Source: Paludibacteraceae bacterium (GTDB lineage: Bacteria; Bacteroidota; Bacteroidia; Bacteroidales; Paludibacteraceae). Taken from it: a stretch of 64,000 nucleotides of DNA. Where the stretch lies: contig JAKSNY010000002.1 of the NCBI GenBank assembly GCA_024399495.1, positions 62,001-126,000 on the forward strand. The letters are read 5' to 3'. A program made the position numbers and the translations under genes. Under the pieces are notes generated by a model. The model was given only the letters and a program-made list of their open reading frames with translations, ran no database searches and was not told where the DNA came from. Position 1 is the stretch's first letter. Each line of letters opens with the position of its first letter. Positions 50,618-59,114 of this stretch are shown here, piece after piece.

Positions 50618-51073
50618 ATGATACACAATTACCCGAATGTTCCCGAAAAGCACAAAGAATTGGTTGAATTAGCCAAATCAATGACTAATCAATCGTATGC
50701 CCCCTATTCAAAGTTCAATGTAGGTGCGGCTGTCTTGTTATCTGACGGAACCATAGTCACAGGTTCTAATCAAGAAAATGCGGCATACGGAGAATGTGTT
50801 TGTGCAGAGCGGGTTGCATTGCTATATGCAGCGGCAAACCACCCCGATAAAAAGCCTGTGGCGTTGGCAGTCGCCGCCTGTTCAGACGGAAAGTTTACAG
50901 AGAACTGCGTAACCCCGTGCGGCTCTTGCAGACAGGTGCTGTTAGAGATGGAGAAAAGATTTGATGATAAAATAACCATAGTAATGTATGGCTCAACCCA
51001 AGTCTTAACAGCGGACAGTGCAAAAGATTTATTGCCTTTGGAATTCACTGACACACAGATAAAGAGTGTATGA
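50618..51073 (+). CDS. cdd: Cytidine deaminase
   Basis: Deaminates cytidine and deoxycytidine in pyrimidine salvage. The 151-residue homotetrameric-type enzyme has the zinc motif ECVCAERVAL (Cys62, catalytic Glu64) and PCGSCRQ (Cys101, Cys104), with substrate loop APYSKFNVGAAVL. It overlaps the next gene by 4 nt (ATGA). Confidence 0.95.
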   Translation: MIHNYPNVPEKHKELVELAKSMTNQSYAPYSKFNVGAAVLLSDGTIVTGSNQENAAYGECVCAERVALLYAAANHPDKKPVALAVAACSDGKFTENCVTPCGSCRQVLLEMEKRFDDKITIVMYGSTQVLTADSAKDLLPLEFTDTQIKSV

Positions 51074-52557
51074 TAATTGATAAAACCCTGCACAGGTACA
51101 TATTAAGGAACTTTTTACGTACTTTCTCCACTACGTTTTTTGTAAGTTTATTTGTGCTTCTTATGCAGTTTATGTTCCGTTACGCCGATGACTTTATAGG
51201 CAAAGGTGTGGGGTTCGTTACTATGGCTCAATTTTTTGGCTATTCCGCACTTTCACTTATACCGCTGTCGCTTCCACTATCCATATTATTAGGTTCACTA
51301 ATGACATTCGGTAATTTTGGTGAACGGCTTGAACTGTTGTCAATGAAGGCGGCTGGTATATCGCTTTTCAGAATAATGAGTTCATTGATAATATTCATCG
51401 GGTTATTGTCTATAGGCAGCTTTTATTTTGCAGACAATATTTTGCCTAAAACTCAAGTTGATATGTGGACTCTGATATTCTCTATCAGAGAGAAATCGCC
51501 GGAATTGCAAATTCCCGAAGGCTCGTTTTGTAGTGATATAGATGGAATGAACATATATGTTAAAGACAAGCACCGAAACGGAAAACTGAACGATGTTATA
51601 ATCTACGACTATTCCAACGGTTTTGCAAACACAGGTATTATACTTGCAAAAGAAGGCTCTTTAGAGATGTCTAAAGATAAAAAATACCTTATGCTTACCC
51701 TCTACAACGGAGAATCTTTTGAGAATCTGAACCAAGGGTCAAAGCCAAGGACTTCAAGCGATATAATCCCTTATCGTAGAGAGTCTTTTTCAAAAAAAGA
51801 GATAATCATAGATTACGATGCCAATTTCAATGAAATAAACGGATCTTTCCTAAACGATGACTATGTAAGCAAGAATACAACAGAACTGCAACACACAATA
51901 GACTCTGTATCGCTAAAGGTTGATTCCATGAAAAACGCAAATGCTGAAAAAAGGGTGAGTTTAACTTATTTTGAACATACAAACGTAGAGCAAGCCACGC
52001 TGGCAAAACCTGAATTTATAAAAAAATATGAGTCTGAGTCTTCAAAATCAATCTACGCAAAATTAGATTCCGTACATAAGACAATGGTAATTGACAATGC
52101 AACAAACAGATGCAATAATCTTTCAAATGATATTGATTATGAAACATCTACAACAGATTGGTTAGAAGGTGAGATACGCCGCCACGCCATTGAGTGGCAT
52201 AAAAGATACACGCTTGCTTTTGCATGCTTCATATTCCTGTTTATAGGAGCCCCTCTTGGTGCCATCATCAGAAAAGGCGGTATGGGAATGCCTATTGTAT
52301 TGGCGACAGCAATATTCATAATATATTATATTATTGACAACGCAGGCTATAAGATGGCTCGTGAGGGTATCTGGCCTGTTTGGCAAGGAATGTGGCTGAG
52401 TGCAGAGATTCTATTGCCATTCGGTATTCTGCTGACATATCTTGCCGCCACAGACAATACCATCATGAATGCAGAATCAACACTTATTACTATAAAAGAA
52501 TTTTTTAAAACCATAAAGACAAAATGTTCAAACTTAACACTATTGAAGAAGCGATAG
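51070..52557 (+). CDS. LptF/LptG-family LPS export permease
   Basis: A 495-residue inner-membrane protein of the YjgP/YjgQ family that extracts LPS from the membrane with the LptB ATPase. Three N-terminal TM segments ([67 protein letters not shown]), a large periplasmic beta-jellyroll (about 130-370) and three C-terminal TM segments (from [25 protein letters not shown]). Bacteroidota often have a single merged LptF/G-like gene per locus, so I do not choose between them. Overlaps cdd by 4 nt and ribBA by 34 nt. Confidence 0.88.
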   Translation: MIIDKTLHRYILRNFLRTFSTTFFVSLFVLLMQFMFRYADDFIGKGVGFVTMAQFFGYSALSLIPLSLPLSILLGSLMTFGNFGERLELLSMKAAGISLFRIMSSLIIFIGLLSIGSFYFADNILPKTQVDMWTLIFSIREKSPELQIPEGSFCSDIDGMNIYVKDKHRNGKLNDVIIYDYSNGFANTGIILAKEGSLEMSKDKKYLMLTLYNGESFENLNQGSKPRTSSDIIPYRRESFSKKEIIIDYDANFNEINGSFLNDDYVSKNTTELQHTIDSVSLKVDSMKNANAEKRVSLTYFEHTNVEQATLAKPEFIKKYESESSKSIYAKLDSVHKTMVIDNATNRCNNLSNDIDYETSTTDWLEGEIRRHAIEWHKRYTLAFACFIFLFIGAPLGAIIRKGGMGMPIVLATAIFIIYYIIDNAGYKMAREGIWPVWQGMWLSAEILLPFGILLTYLAATDNTIMNAESTLITIKEFFKTIKTKCSNLTLLKKR

Positions 52558-53732
52558 AAGATTTCAAACAAGGAAAATTCCTGATTGTGGTTGATGACGA
52601 AGACCGTGAAAATGAGGGCGATTTCATTACTGCGGCAGAGATGATTACCCCAGAGAAAGTGAATTTTATGCTTAAAAACGGTAGAGGTGTACTGTGTGCC
52701 CCTATAACAGAGCAACGTTGTGAGGAGTTGGAACTTAACAAGCAGGTTGATAACAACACCTCAATGTTGGGAACCCCGTTTACTGTTACCGTTGATAAGA
52801 TAGAAGGATGCACCACAGGTGTTTCAGCAGCAGACCGTGCAGCCACCATAAAGGCTTTGGCTGACCCCAAATCCACACCTGCCACATTTGGCAGACCTGG
52901 TCATATAAATCCTTTATATGCTAAAGAAAAAGGTGTGCTACGTCGTCCTGGACATACAGAGGCATCTATAGATTTGGCTAGGCTTGCAGGTTTGTACCCT
53001 GCAGCGGCACTGATAGAGATTATGAACGATGACGGCACTATGGCACGTATGCCTCAGTTGGAGTTGGTTGCAGAAAAATTTGGGATTAAAATCATCACTA
53101 TCAAAGATTTAATTGCGTACAGACTTAAAGAGGAATCATTGGTTGAGAAAGGAGATGAAGTTCATTTGCCAACCAAATACGGTGATTTCCAACTTATTCC
53201 ATTCCTTCAGAAATCAAACGGATTGGAGCATATAGTGCTAAAGAAAGGCACTTGGAACGATGATGAGCCTATTCTTGTGCGTGTGCATTCTTCATGTGCC
53301 ACAGGAGATATATTCGGCTCACTCAGATGTGAGTGTGGAGAGCAACTGCATAAGGCAATGGAAATGGTGGAGAAGGCTGGTAAAGGTGTGATTCTGTATC
53401 TGAACCAAGAGGGTAGGGGCATAGGCTTAATGAATAAGATTAAGGCTTATAAACTGCAGGAGGAGGGTTTGGATACAGTAGATGCCAATATCCATCTTGG
53501 TTTTGACCCCGATGAGCGTGATTACGGTGTAGGTGCCAATATACTGCACGAGATAGGTGTAAAGAAAATGCGTCTTATAACAAATAACCCTGTAAAGCGT
53601 GCAGGGCTTGAGGGCTACGGACTGACAATAGTTGAAAACGTACCTATTGAGGTGGGAATCAATAAATATAATGAGCGTTACATGCGCACCAAAAAAGAGA
53701 GAATGGGACACATACTAAACCTAAAGGGTTAG
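52524..53732 (+). CDS. ribBA: Bifunctional DHBP synthase / GTP cyclohydrolase II
   Basis: Supplies both riboflavin precursors. The 402-residue fusion has the RibB domain first ([13 protein letters not shown] 22-34; [24 protein letters not shown] about 125-147) and then the RibA domain ([21 protein letters not shown] about 252-272, zinc ligands Cys258, Cys269 and Cys271; [13 protein letters not shown]). It overlaps the LptF/G gene by 34 nt. No FMN riboswitch is seen upstream, where the coding sequence of lptF runs. Confidence 0.95.
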   Translation: MFKLNTIEEAIEDFKQGKFLIVVDDEDRENEGDFITAAEMITPEKVNFMLKNGRGVLCAPITEQRCEELELNKQVDNNTSMLGTPFTVTVDKIEGCTTGVSAADRAATIKALADPKSTPATFGRPGHINPLYAKEKGVLRRPGHTEASIDLARLAGLYPAAALIEIMNDDGTMARMPQLELVAEKFGIKIITIKDLIAYRLKEESLVEKGDEVHLPTKYGDFQLIPFLQKSNGLEHIVLKKGTWNDDEPILVRVHSSCATGDIFGSLRCECGEQLHKAMEMVEKAGKGVILYLNQEGRGIGLMNKIKAYKLQEEGLDTVDANIHLGFDPDERDYGVGANILHEIGVKKMRLITNNPVKRAGLEGYGLTIVENVPIEVGINKYNERYMRTKKERMGHILNLKG

Positions 53733-53765
53733 TTGTGTCCCACACACCTTTCTTATATAGAAATA

Positions 53766-55310
53766 CTATTTTGCTACGGCAACGGAGCGTACCTCGCGTA
53801 TAACGGTAATCTTAACTTGTCCAGGGTAAGTCATCTCATCCTGGATTTTCTTTGCTATCTCACCGCTAAGACGTTCTGTGTCAGCATCGCTGACCTTATC
53901 TGCACCTACTATTACACGTAACTCACGCCCAGCCTGTATTGCGTATGTCTTTTCTACGCCAGGATAACTCATTGCAAGGTTCTCCAAGTCATTAAGACGC
54001 TTGATGTAAGCCTCTACAATTTCACGTCTTGCACCAGGACGTGCACCTGAAATGGCATCGCAAGCCAAAACAATAGGGGAGATAAGAGATGTCATTTCGG
54101 TCTCCTCGTGGTGAGCACCTATGGCATTGCAAATATCAGGTTTCTCACCGCAACGTTGAGCAATCTTCATACCAAGCAGTGCGTGTGGCAGCTCCTGGTC
54201 CTCGTCTTCTGCAACCTTGCCTATATCATGAAGCAGACCTGCACGGCGTGCTTTCTTAGGGTTAAGACCAAGTTCGGATGCCATTATTGCACATAGATTG
54301 GCTGTCTCTCTAGCATGTTGCAACAGATTCTGACCGTATGATGAACGGTATTTCATCTTACCAATCAGACGTACAAGTTCAGGGTGAAGACCATGTATGC
54401 CAAGGTCTATAGTAGTGCGTTTGCCTATCTCTACAATCTCATCCTCTATCTGTTTTGTAACGTTGGCTACAATCTCCTCTATTCTGGCAGGGTGGATACG
54501 TCCGTCTTGTACCAATTGGTGGAGCGAAAGCCTTGCAATTTCACGTCTGATAGGGTCAAATGCAGAAAGTACAATGGATTCAGGAGTGTCATCTACAACT
54601 ATCTCCACACCTGTAGCAGCCTCAAGAGCCCTTATATTTCTACCTTCACGACCTATGATACGGCCCTTTATCTCATCGTTCTCAATGTGGAACACCGTAA
54701 CGGCATTTTCTATAGCAGTCTCACTTGCAACACGCTGTATTGATTGTATTATTATCTTCTTTGCCTCTTTATTGCCGTTCATACGGGCCTCTTCCATAAT
54801 TTCATTAGTGTATGCAAGGGCGGCTGTCTGAGCCTCTGCTTTAAGGGCTTCAATCATTGAGTCTTTGGCTTGCTGTGCAGACATACCTGCAACAGATTCC
54901 AATTTCTCTATGGCTTGCTGATGCAGACGGTCAAGTTCCTGGTCTTTTTTCTCGGCAATGTCAAGCTGTGTCTCGTACGCGGTTTTAAGTTGGTCAACTT
55001 CTGTATTTTTCTTTGACAGTGCCTCCTCTTGTGATTGAAGTTGTTTCTCTTTTTGAGTGATTCTTGCCTCTGCTTGCTGGATTTTTGCATTGCGTGCAGT
55101 AACTTGTTTCTCGTACTCGTTCTTAAGTTGGAGATATTTCTCCTTAACCTCAAGTAATTTAGCCTTCTTTATGGCTTCCCCCTCAATGCGGGCTGTCTCG
55201 ATAATACCTTTTGATTTCTTGCCTTGTATAAGGAATAATAGCCCTACGGCTATGGCACAACCTACTATAAAGGCAATTACAATAAGGATTATAATTGTAG
55301 TGGTACTCAT
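53766..55310 (-). CDS. rny: Ribonuclease Y
   Basis: A 514-residue membrane-anchored endoribonuclease starting mRNA decay. N-terminal TM anchor ([26 protein letters not shown]), a long coiled coil (about 35-180), KH domain ([36 protein letters not shown]) and HD domain ([17 protein letters not shown], with [13 protein letters not shown] and IGAHHEE). Length is standard. It lies convergent with ribBA, 33 nt apart, and downstream of the zapA hairpin. Confidence 0.95.
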   Translation of the reverse strand: MSTTTIIILIVIAFIVGCAIAVGLLFLIQGKKSKGIIETARIEGEAIKKAKLLEVKEKYLQLKNEYEKQVTARNAKIQQAEARITQKEKQLQSQEEALSKKNTEVDQLKTAYETQLDIAEKKDQELDRLHQQAIEKLESVAGMSAQQAKDSMIEALKAEAQTAALAYTNEIMEEARMNGNKEAKKIIIQSIQRVASETAIENAVTVFHIENDEIKGRIIGREGRNIRALEAATGVEIVVDDTPESIVLSAFDPIRREIARLSLHQLVQDGRIHPARIEEIVANVTKQIEDEIVEIGKRTTIDLGIHGLHPELVRLIGKMKYRSSYGQNLLQHARETANLCAIMASELGLNPKKARRAGLLHDIGKVAEDEDQELPHALLGMKIAQRCGEKPDICNAIGAHHEETEMTSLISPIVLACDAISGARPGARREIVEAYIKRLNDLENLAMSYPGVEKTYAIQAGRELRVIVGADKVSDADTERLSGEIAKKIQDEMTYPGQVKITVIREVRSVAVAK

Positions 55311-55340
55311 AATGTTAAATATTTAAAATTATACAAATAA

Positions 55341-55390
55341 AATGCAATTCAAACATTTCCAATTTGACTTGGAATGTGTTGAATTGCATT
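55341..55390 (-). terminator. Terminator hairpin after zapA
   Basis: 55341-55360 and 55371-55390 are complementary at 18 of 20 positions (AATGCAATTCAA... / ...TTGAATTGCATT) with a 10-nt loop; A/T-rich sequence follows on the minus strand. Confidence 0.7.
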
Positions 55391-55423
55391 AAATCCTTAT
55401 ACTTGTGATATGACAATTACAAG

Positions 55424-55699
55424 CTACTCATCTATGTCAGATAGGGTGTTGTCCAAACAACCGCTGATTTTCTCACACTCAGCCGCATCCAACAATTTAT
55501 CCAGCATAAGCTGATACGCGGCACAACAGAGTATGGTCTCACGTCCTTTCCCTACAAATGTGTTTGCAAAGTTATTAAGAAGGCCTTTTAATTCCATCTC
55601 TGCCTTTCTGTACATCTCCTCCTCATCGGGGTTAATGAGCATAGGTATCTTATTCTCATAGATAGTAATGGTTATTAACCTCTTCTGACCTTCATCCAT
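55424..55699 (-). CDS. zapA: Cell division protein ZapA
   Basis: A 91-residue FtsZ-ring stabiliser: the N-terminal beta-hairpin domain (LITITIYENKIPMLINPDEEEMYRKAEMELKGLL) and a C-terminal helix (ETILCCAAYQLMLDKLLDAAECEKIS). Size and layout match Bacteroidales ZapA. It lies 16 nt after the coiled-coil gene in the same operon. Confidence 0.85.
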   Translation of the reverse strand: MDEGQKRLITITIYENKIPMLINPDEEEMYRKAEMELKGLLNNFANTFVGKGRETILCCAAYQLMLDKLLDAAECEKISGCLDNTLSDIDE

Positions 55700-55715
55700 C
55701 TTTTTATAGCAATTA

Positions 55716-56012
55716 TCAGTTGCTTAGCTTAGCAATGCAAACATCTATTTGAGCCATAATGTCTGTAAGCCTCTTTCTTGCCTGACTTACATCTCCTTTT
55801 GACAGAGATACAACACCTTTGGCTATTTTAAGATTATTGTATTTTTTCTGCAATTCAACATTTTCTGCATTGGCTTTCTTCAGCTCTTCTTTAAGAAACT
55901 CCAACTCGTTAGTAATCTGTGTAATATGCTTGTCTCTGTTATTCAGACGCTGTAACAGCATATTAACTTTGTCTGTCAGATTCTTAATGGAACTGGAAGC
56001 CGATTCAGTCAT
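55716..56012 (-). CDS. Small coiled-coil protein upstream of zapA
   Basis: A 98-residue, almost wholly helical protein with heptads over residues about 8-70 (VNMLLQRLNNRDKHITQITNELEFLKEELKKANAENVELQKK). It resembles ZapB in length and design, but I see no direct sequence match. Its place directly before zapA in Bacteroidota suggests a ZapA/ZapB-like divisome partner (inference). Confidence 0.7.
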   Translation of the reverse strand: MTESASSSIKNLTDKVNMLLQRLNNRDKHITQITNELEFLKEELKKANAENVELQKKYNNLKIAKGVVSLSKGDVSQARKRLTDIMAQIDVCIAKLSN

Positions 56013-56028
56013 AATTGAAAATTCTTTG

Positions 56029-56036
56029 CAAATTTA
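56029..56036 (-). promoter_or_regulatory. -7 box of the coiled-coil/zapA operon
   Basis: TAAATTTG on the minus strand, 17 nt before the start codon at 56012. Confidence 0.6.
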
Positions 56037-56051
56037 GCAATAATATTTTGG

Positions 56052-56087
56052 AAAAAAAAGACCGATTGAGTTTTTTTTCAATCGGTC
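56052..56087 (-). terminator. Intrinsic terminator after rplS
   Basis: GACCGATTGA / TCAATCGGTC perfect 10-bp stem (56060-56069, 56078-56087) with an eight-T run on the minus strand. Confidence 0.88.
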
Positions 56088-56112
56088 TCTTGATTTTTCT
56101 GTTAAATAGTGA

Positions 56113-56469
56113 TTATTGAATGCCTTTCTCTTTAATACGGGCTTTCTTACCTGTAAGGTTACGTAGGTAGTAAAGTTTTGCACGGCGTACTTTACCTATC
56201 TTGTTAACCTCAACCTTCTCTATAAATGGAGAGTTGAATGGGAATATACGCTCAACGCCTACACCTTCTGATATTTTACGTACCGTGAAACGTTTGGTGT
56301 CGCCGTGTCCTGTTATTTTGATTACAACACCACGATATTGCTGAATACGCTCTTTGTTACCCTCTACAATCTTGTATGATACGGTAACTGTGTCACCACT
56401 CTTAAATTGTGGTAGTGAACCCTCTTTGCCTGTGGCAAATGCCTCTTGGGCTACTTTAATTAAATCCAT
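56113..56469 (-). CDS. rplS: 50S ribosomal protein L19
   Basis: A 118-residue L19: [31 protein letters not shown], then [39 protein letters not shown]. The start [11 protein letters not shown] at 56469 is chosen; the longer frame to 56556 would include the leader and overlap the TATCTTTG promoter. It is monocistronic with a terminator and an ~85-nt leader that might hold an autoregulatory structure, though none is obvious by eye. Confidence 0.95.
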   Translation of the reverse strand: MDLIKVAQEAFATGKEGSLPQFKSGDTVTVSYKIVEGNKERIQQYRGVVIKITGHGDTKRFTVRKISEGVGVERIFPFNSPFIEKVEVNKIGKVRRAKLYYLRNLTGKKARIKEKGIQ

Positions 56470-56553
56470 CTTAATTAACTTTTTTGGTTTGACATATATG
56501 CGCAATTTAACGGATTCCAAACGCTCCGACAGAGATTGCGTCAAAACAGGGTG

Positions 56554-56561
56554 CAAAGATA
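56554..56561 (-). promoter_or_regulatory. -7 box of rplS
   Basis: TATCTTTG on the minus strand, about 85 nt before the L19 start. The gap from here to recF also holds the hairpin at 56605 and the recF promoter. Confidence 0.65.
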
Positions 56562-56604
56562 GTGAAAATTAGGAACAGAACAAAAAAAAACTAAGTTTTT
56601 TTGC

Positions 56605-56663
56605 AAAAAAGAAGGGTGTGTGGACTGGAAACTTGTTTACAAGTACACACAACGCTTCTTTTT
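56605..56663. other. Long imperfect hairpin between rplS and recF
   Basis: AAAAAAGAAG (56605-56614) pairs with CTTCTTTTT (56655-56663), GTGTG with CACAC inside it, and ACTTGT/ACAAGT (56631-56636, 56639-56644) form the tip. Flanking A and T runs would suit a bidirectional terminator, but no gene ends here. Confidence 0.5.
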
Positions 56664-56779
56664 CAAAAATGGAACATTTTTGGTTCTGTCCTAATGCATC
56701 CTATCTTCACGAGTAAAACAAACATAGTGAGTTTTAGGAGTAAAGGTTGTAGTTTATTTATTTTTATTTTTCAAAAATA

Positions 56780-56811
56780 TTTGGCATTTCAATGGTTTAG
56801 CATTAAATTTG
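56780..56811 (+). promoter_or_regulatory. recF promoter
   Basis: TTTG (56780-56783), a 20-nt spacer and TAAATTTG (56804-56811): a complete Bacteroidota promoter, 9 nt before the recF ATG. Confidence 0.7.
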
Positions 56812-56819
56812 TACTCTCT

Positions 56820-57929
56820 ATGCTTTTGAACAGACTATCCATAATAAACTATAAGAACATCGCAGAGGCTTCGCTGAATTTTTGCGATGGCATAAACTGT
56901 TTTGTGGGTAACAATGGTGTGGGTAAGACAAATCTGCTTGATTCTGTCTATTATTTGGCATGCACCAAGAGCCGTTCAGGGCTTATGGACAGCCTTAATG
57001 TAAGGCATGGAGAGCAGTTCTTTATGATTCAGGGTGAGTTCACTGATGAACCCTCCGGTAGTGCCCCGATGCTGATACAGGCAGGCTATAAGGTTGGAGG
57101 CAGAAAGAATTTTAAGAATTGCGGTAAGGATTATCAGCGTATGGCAGACCACATCGGGTTAATTCCTGTGGTCATAGTATCACCGTCGGACAGCAATCTG
57201 ATAGAGGATTGGAGCGATAACCGCCGTAAGTTCATAGATGGCGTTATTTCTCAGTATAGCAAGGAGTATCTGTATCACCTTATTAAATATAACACATTGC
57301 TATCTGACCGTAACTCTTATCTGAAACAGCAGTCGGACGATGAGGTGCTTTATGAGGCGTGTGAGGCTCAGATGGCTGAATCAGGTAAATATATTTTTGA
57401 GGCAAGGAGTAAATTTATAGAGGAGTTTGCAAAGGTTTTTAATGAGTATTATGCCAAGATTTCTATGGATAAGGAGCAGGTGTCACTTGAATATAAGTCT
57501 CATCTTGCCACTGGCGATTTAAGGCAGATGCTGGAGTACTCACGTAAGTTGGATTTGATAGTGGGGCATACCACCAAGGGCATTCATAAAGATGATTTGG
57601 ATATGCTTCTGGGCGGTTATTCCATTAAAAAGGTGGGCTCTCAGGGGCAGAACAAGTCTTTTCTGCTGGCTCTTAAATTTGCTCAGTTTAACTATCTTAA
57701 GCGTATTACAGGGCGTACCCCGATACTGCTTTTGGACGATATTTTTGACAAACTTGATGCGGAGCGTATGGAGCAGATAATCAAGATTGTATCTGATGAT
57801 GAGTTCGGGCAGATTTTTATAACTGACACAAACCGTGATAACCTTGATGCCCTGATTAAGAGGACATCGGGTGGGGAGTACCGTATATTTAATGTATCAG
57901 AGGGGGCTGTAAGTGATGAAACGTGTTAG
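56820..57929 (+). CDS. recF: DNA replication and repair protein RecF
   Basis: A 369-residue SMC-like ATPase that helps load RecA at gapped DNA. Walker A VGNNGVGKTNLL (about 29-40), signature GSQGQNKSFLLALK and Walker B TPILLLDDIFDKLD. The start MLLNRLSIINYKNI at 56820 follows a TAAATTTG promoter; the frame stays open to 56601 but that part includes the promoter. It overlaps the DUF721 gene by 14 nt. Confidence 0.93.
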   Translation: MLLNRLSIINYKNIAEASLNFCDGINCFVGNNGVGKTNLLDSVYYLACTKSRSGLMDSLNVRHGEQFFMIQGEFTDEPSGSAPMLIQAGYKVGGRKNFKNCGKDYQRMADHIGLIPVVIVSPSDSNLIEDWSDNRRKFIDGVISQYSKEYLYHLIKYNTLLSDRNSYLKQQSDDEVLYEACEAQMAESGKYIFEARSKFIEEFAKVFNEYYAKISMDKEQVSLEYKSHLATGDLRQMLEYSRKLDLIVGHTTKGIHKDDLDMLLGGYSIKKVGSQGQNKSFLLALKFAQFNYLKRITGRTPILLLDDIFDKLDAERMEQIIKIVSDDEFGQIFITDTNRDNLDALIKRTSGGEYRIFNVSEGAVSDETC

Positions 57930-58209
57930 CGTAACCCCTATAGGAAAGGTTATTGACGCATACTTTAAGGAGAATGGTATGCAGGATAAGATATTGGAGC
58001 AGAGACTGTTGGAGAATCTTAAGGATATTCTTGGACAGTTCATATACAATTATGTAACCTCTGTCTATATAAAGGATAGGGTGTTATATATTAAGGTGTC
58101 AAACAGTATTTTACGTGGTGAGATTGCTATGACCAAACAGTCTCTTATAGAGCGTCTTAATGCATCTGTATCACCTGATAAGATGGTGATAAGAGATATA
58201 AATGTATGA
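57916..58209 (+). CDS. DUF721/DciA-like protein
   Basis: A 97-residue protein (MKRVSVTPIGKVIDAYFKENGM...) matching the DUF721 family, with the VYIKDRVLYIKVSNSILRGEIAMTKQSLIERLN core. Related DciA proteins act in loading the replicative helicase. Its overlap with recF is the common arrangement in Bacteroidota. A GTG 3 nt upstream is an alternative start. A repeat tract begins at its stop codon. Confidence 0.82.
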   Translation: MKRVSVTPIGKVIDAYFKENGMQDKILEQRLLENLKDILGQFIYNYVTSVYIKDRVLYIKVSNSILRGEIAMTKQSLIERLNASVSPDKMVIRDINV

Positions 58210-58355
58210 TGTATGATGTATGATGTATGATGTATGAGGAGCCGTAGGCGACAAGCGTACAAAGTACGCCGTGCGGAGCACGCAAAGGTTTGGAAATGTG
58301 TTCCAATAGAAAAGGATATATATTTTAACGAGCGTAGGCGAGGTTAAAATGATGT
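58208..58355. repeat. Modular intergenic repeat before yggS
   Basis: ATGTATG units (58208-58237), GAGCCGTAGGCGACAAGCG, hairpin (CGTAC/GTACG), GTGCGGAGCACGC, GGAAATGTGTTCC with an A run, and ACGAGCGTAGGCGAGGTTAAA ending in ATGATGTATGA at the yggS start. It closely matches the second unit at 25562-25681. Confidence 0.75.
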
Positions 58356-59030
58356 ATGATTAGTGAAAACATAAAACATATTACAGAATCGTTGCCAGCA
58401 GGGGTGCGGTTGGTGGCAGTGTCTAAGTTTAACCCTAATGAAAGTATTGTAGAGGCGTATAATGCAGGGCAACGGCTGTTTGGCGAAAGCCATGCACAGG
58501 AGTTGGTGCCTAAGGCGGAGTCTCTGCCAAAGGATATAAAGTGGCACTTTATAGGGCATCTACAAACCAACAAGGTTAAGTATATTGCACCGTATGTGTC
58601 TTGTATAGAGTCAGTTGACTCTCTGCATCTGCTAAAGGAGATAGACAAGCAGGCGGCAAAGTGCGGTAGGGTGATAGACTGTCTGCTTCAGTTCCATGTG
58701 GCACAGGAGGAGACAAAGTTTGGTTTCTCAATTGACGAGTGCCGGCAGATGTTGTCATCGGAGGAGTATAAAACACTACTAAACATCAATATAACGGGTG
58801 TTATGGGAATGGCATCCATCAGTGATGACCCTGCTCAGATAGCGGGTGAGTTCACTCATGTAAAAGAGATTTTTAATACCCTAAAGGTTGAATTTTTTGC
58901 TGATAAACCTTCTTTCTGTGAAATATCAATGGGTATGACCCATGATTATCCCATAGCCATCAGGTGCGGAGCCACACTTATCCGTGTAGGTAGCGGAATT
59001 TTTGGTGAAAGAATGTATATAAAGCATTAA
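58356..59030 (+). CDS. yggS: PLP homeostasis protein, YggS family
   Basis: A 224-residue PLP-binding TIM-barrel protein (PLPBP/YggS). The PLP lysine is in LVAVSKFNP (Lys24), followed by FGESHAQELVPKAE, WHFIGHLQTNKVK and the C-terminal SMGMTHDYPIAIRCGATLIRVGSGIFG. It has no known catalytic reaction and buffers vitamin B6 levels. The ATG lies in the terminal ATGATGTATGA of the upstream repeat. Confidence 0.93.
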   Translation: MISENIKHITESLPAGVRLVAVSKFNPNESIVEAYNAGQRLFGESHAQELVPKAESLPKDIKWHFIGHLQTNKVKYIAPYVSCIESVDSLHLLKEIDKQAAKCGRVIDCLLQFHVAQEETKFGFSIDECRQMLSSEEYKTLLNINITGVMGMASISDDPAQIAGEFTHVKEIFNTLKVEFFADKPSFCEISMGMTHDYPIAIRCGATLIRVGSGIFGERMYIKH

Positions 59031-59055
59031 GTTTTTTTAAAAATGCTACGCATTC

Positions 59056-59087
59056 TTTGGTTTTGTGCTCTATTTTCACTATCTTTG
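59056..59087 (+). promoter_or_regulatory. ppdK promoter
   Basis: TTTG at 59056-59059, 20-nt spacer, TATCTTTG at 59080-59087: full -33/-7 promoter, 27 nt before the ATG. Confidence 0.7.
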
Positions 59088-59114
59088 TCGCCCAATTAAA
59101 AATAAAGGTATATT

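Noticed and set aside
56470-56553. L19 leader autoregulatory RNA
   Set aside because: The leader is about 85 nt, but no convincing stem conserved with known L19 leaders can be seen by eye; not claimed.
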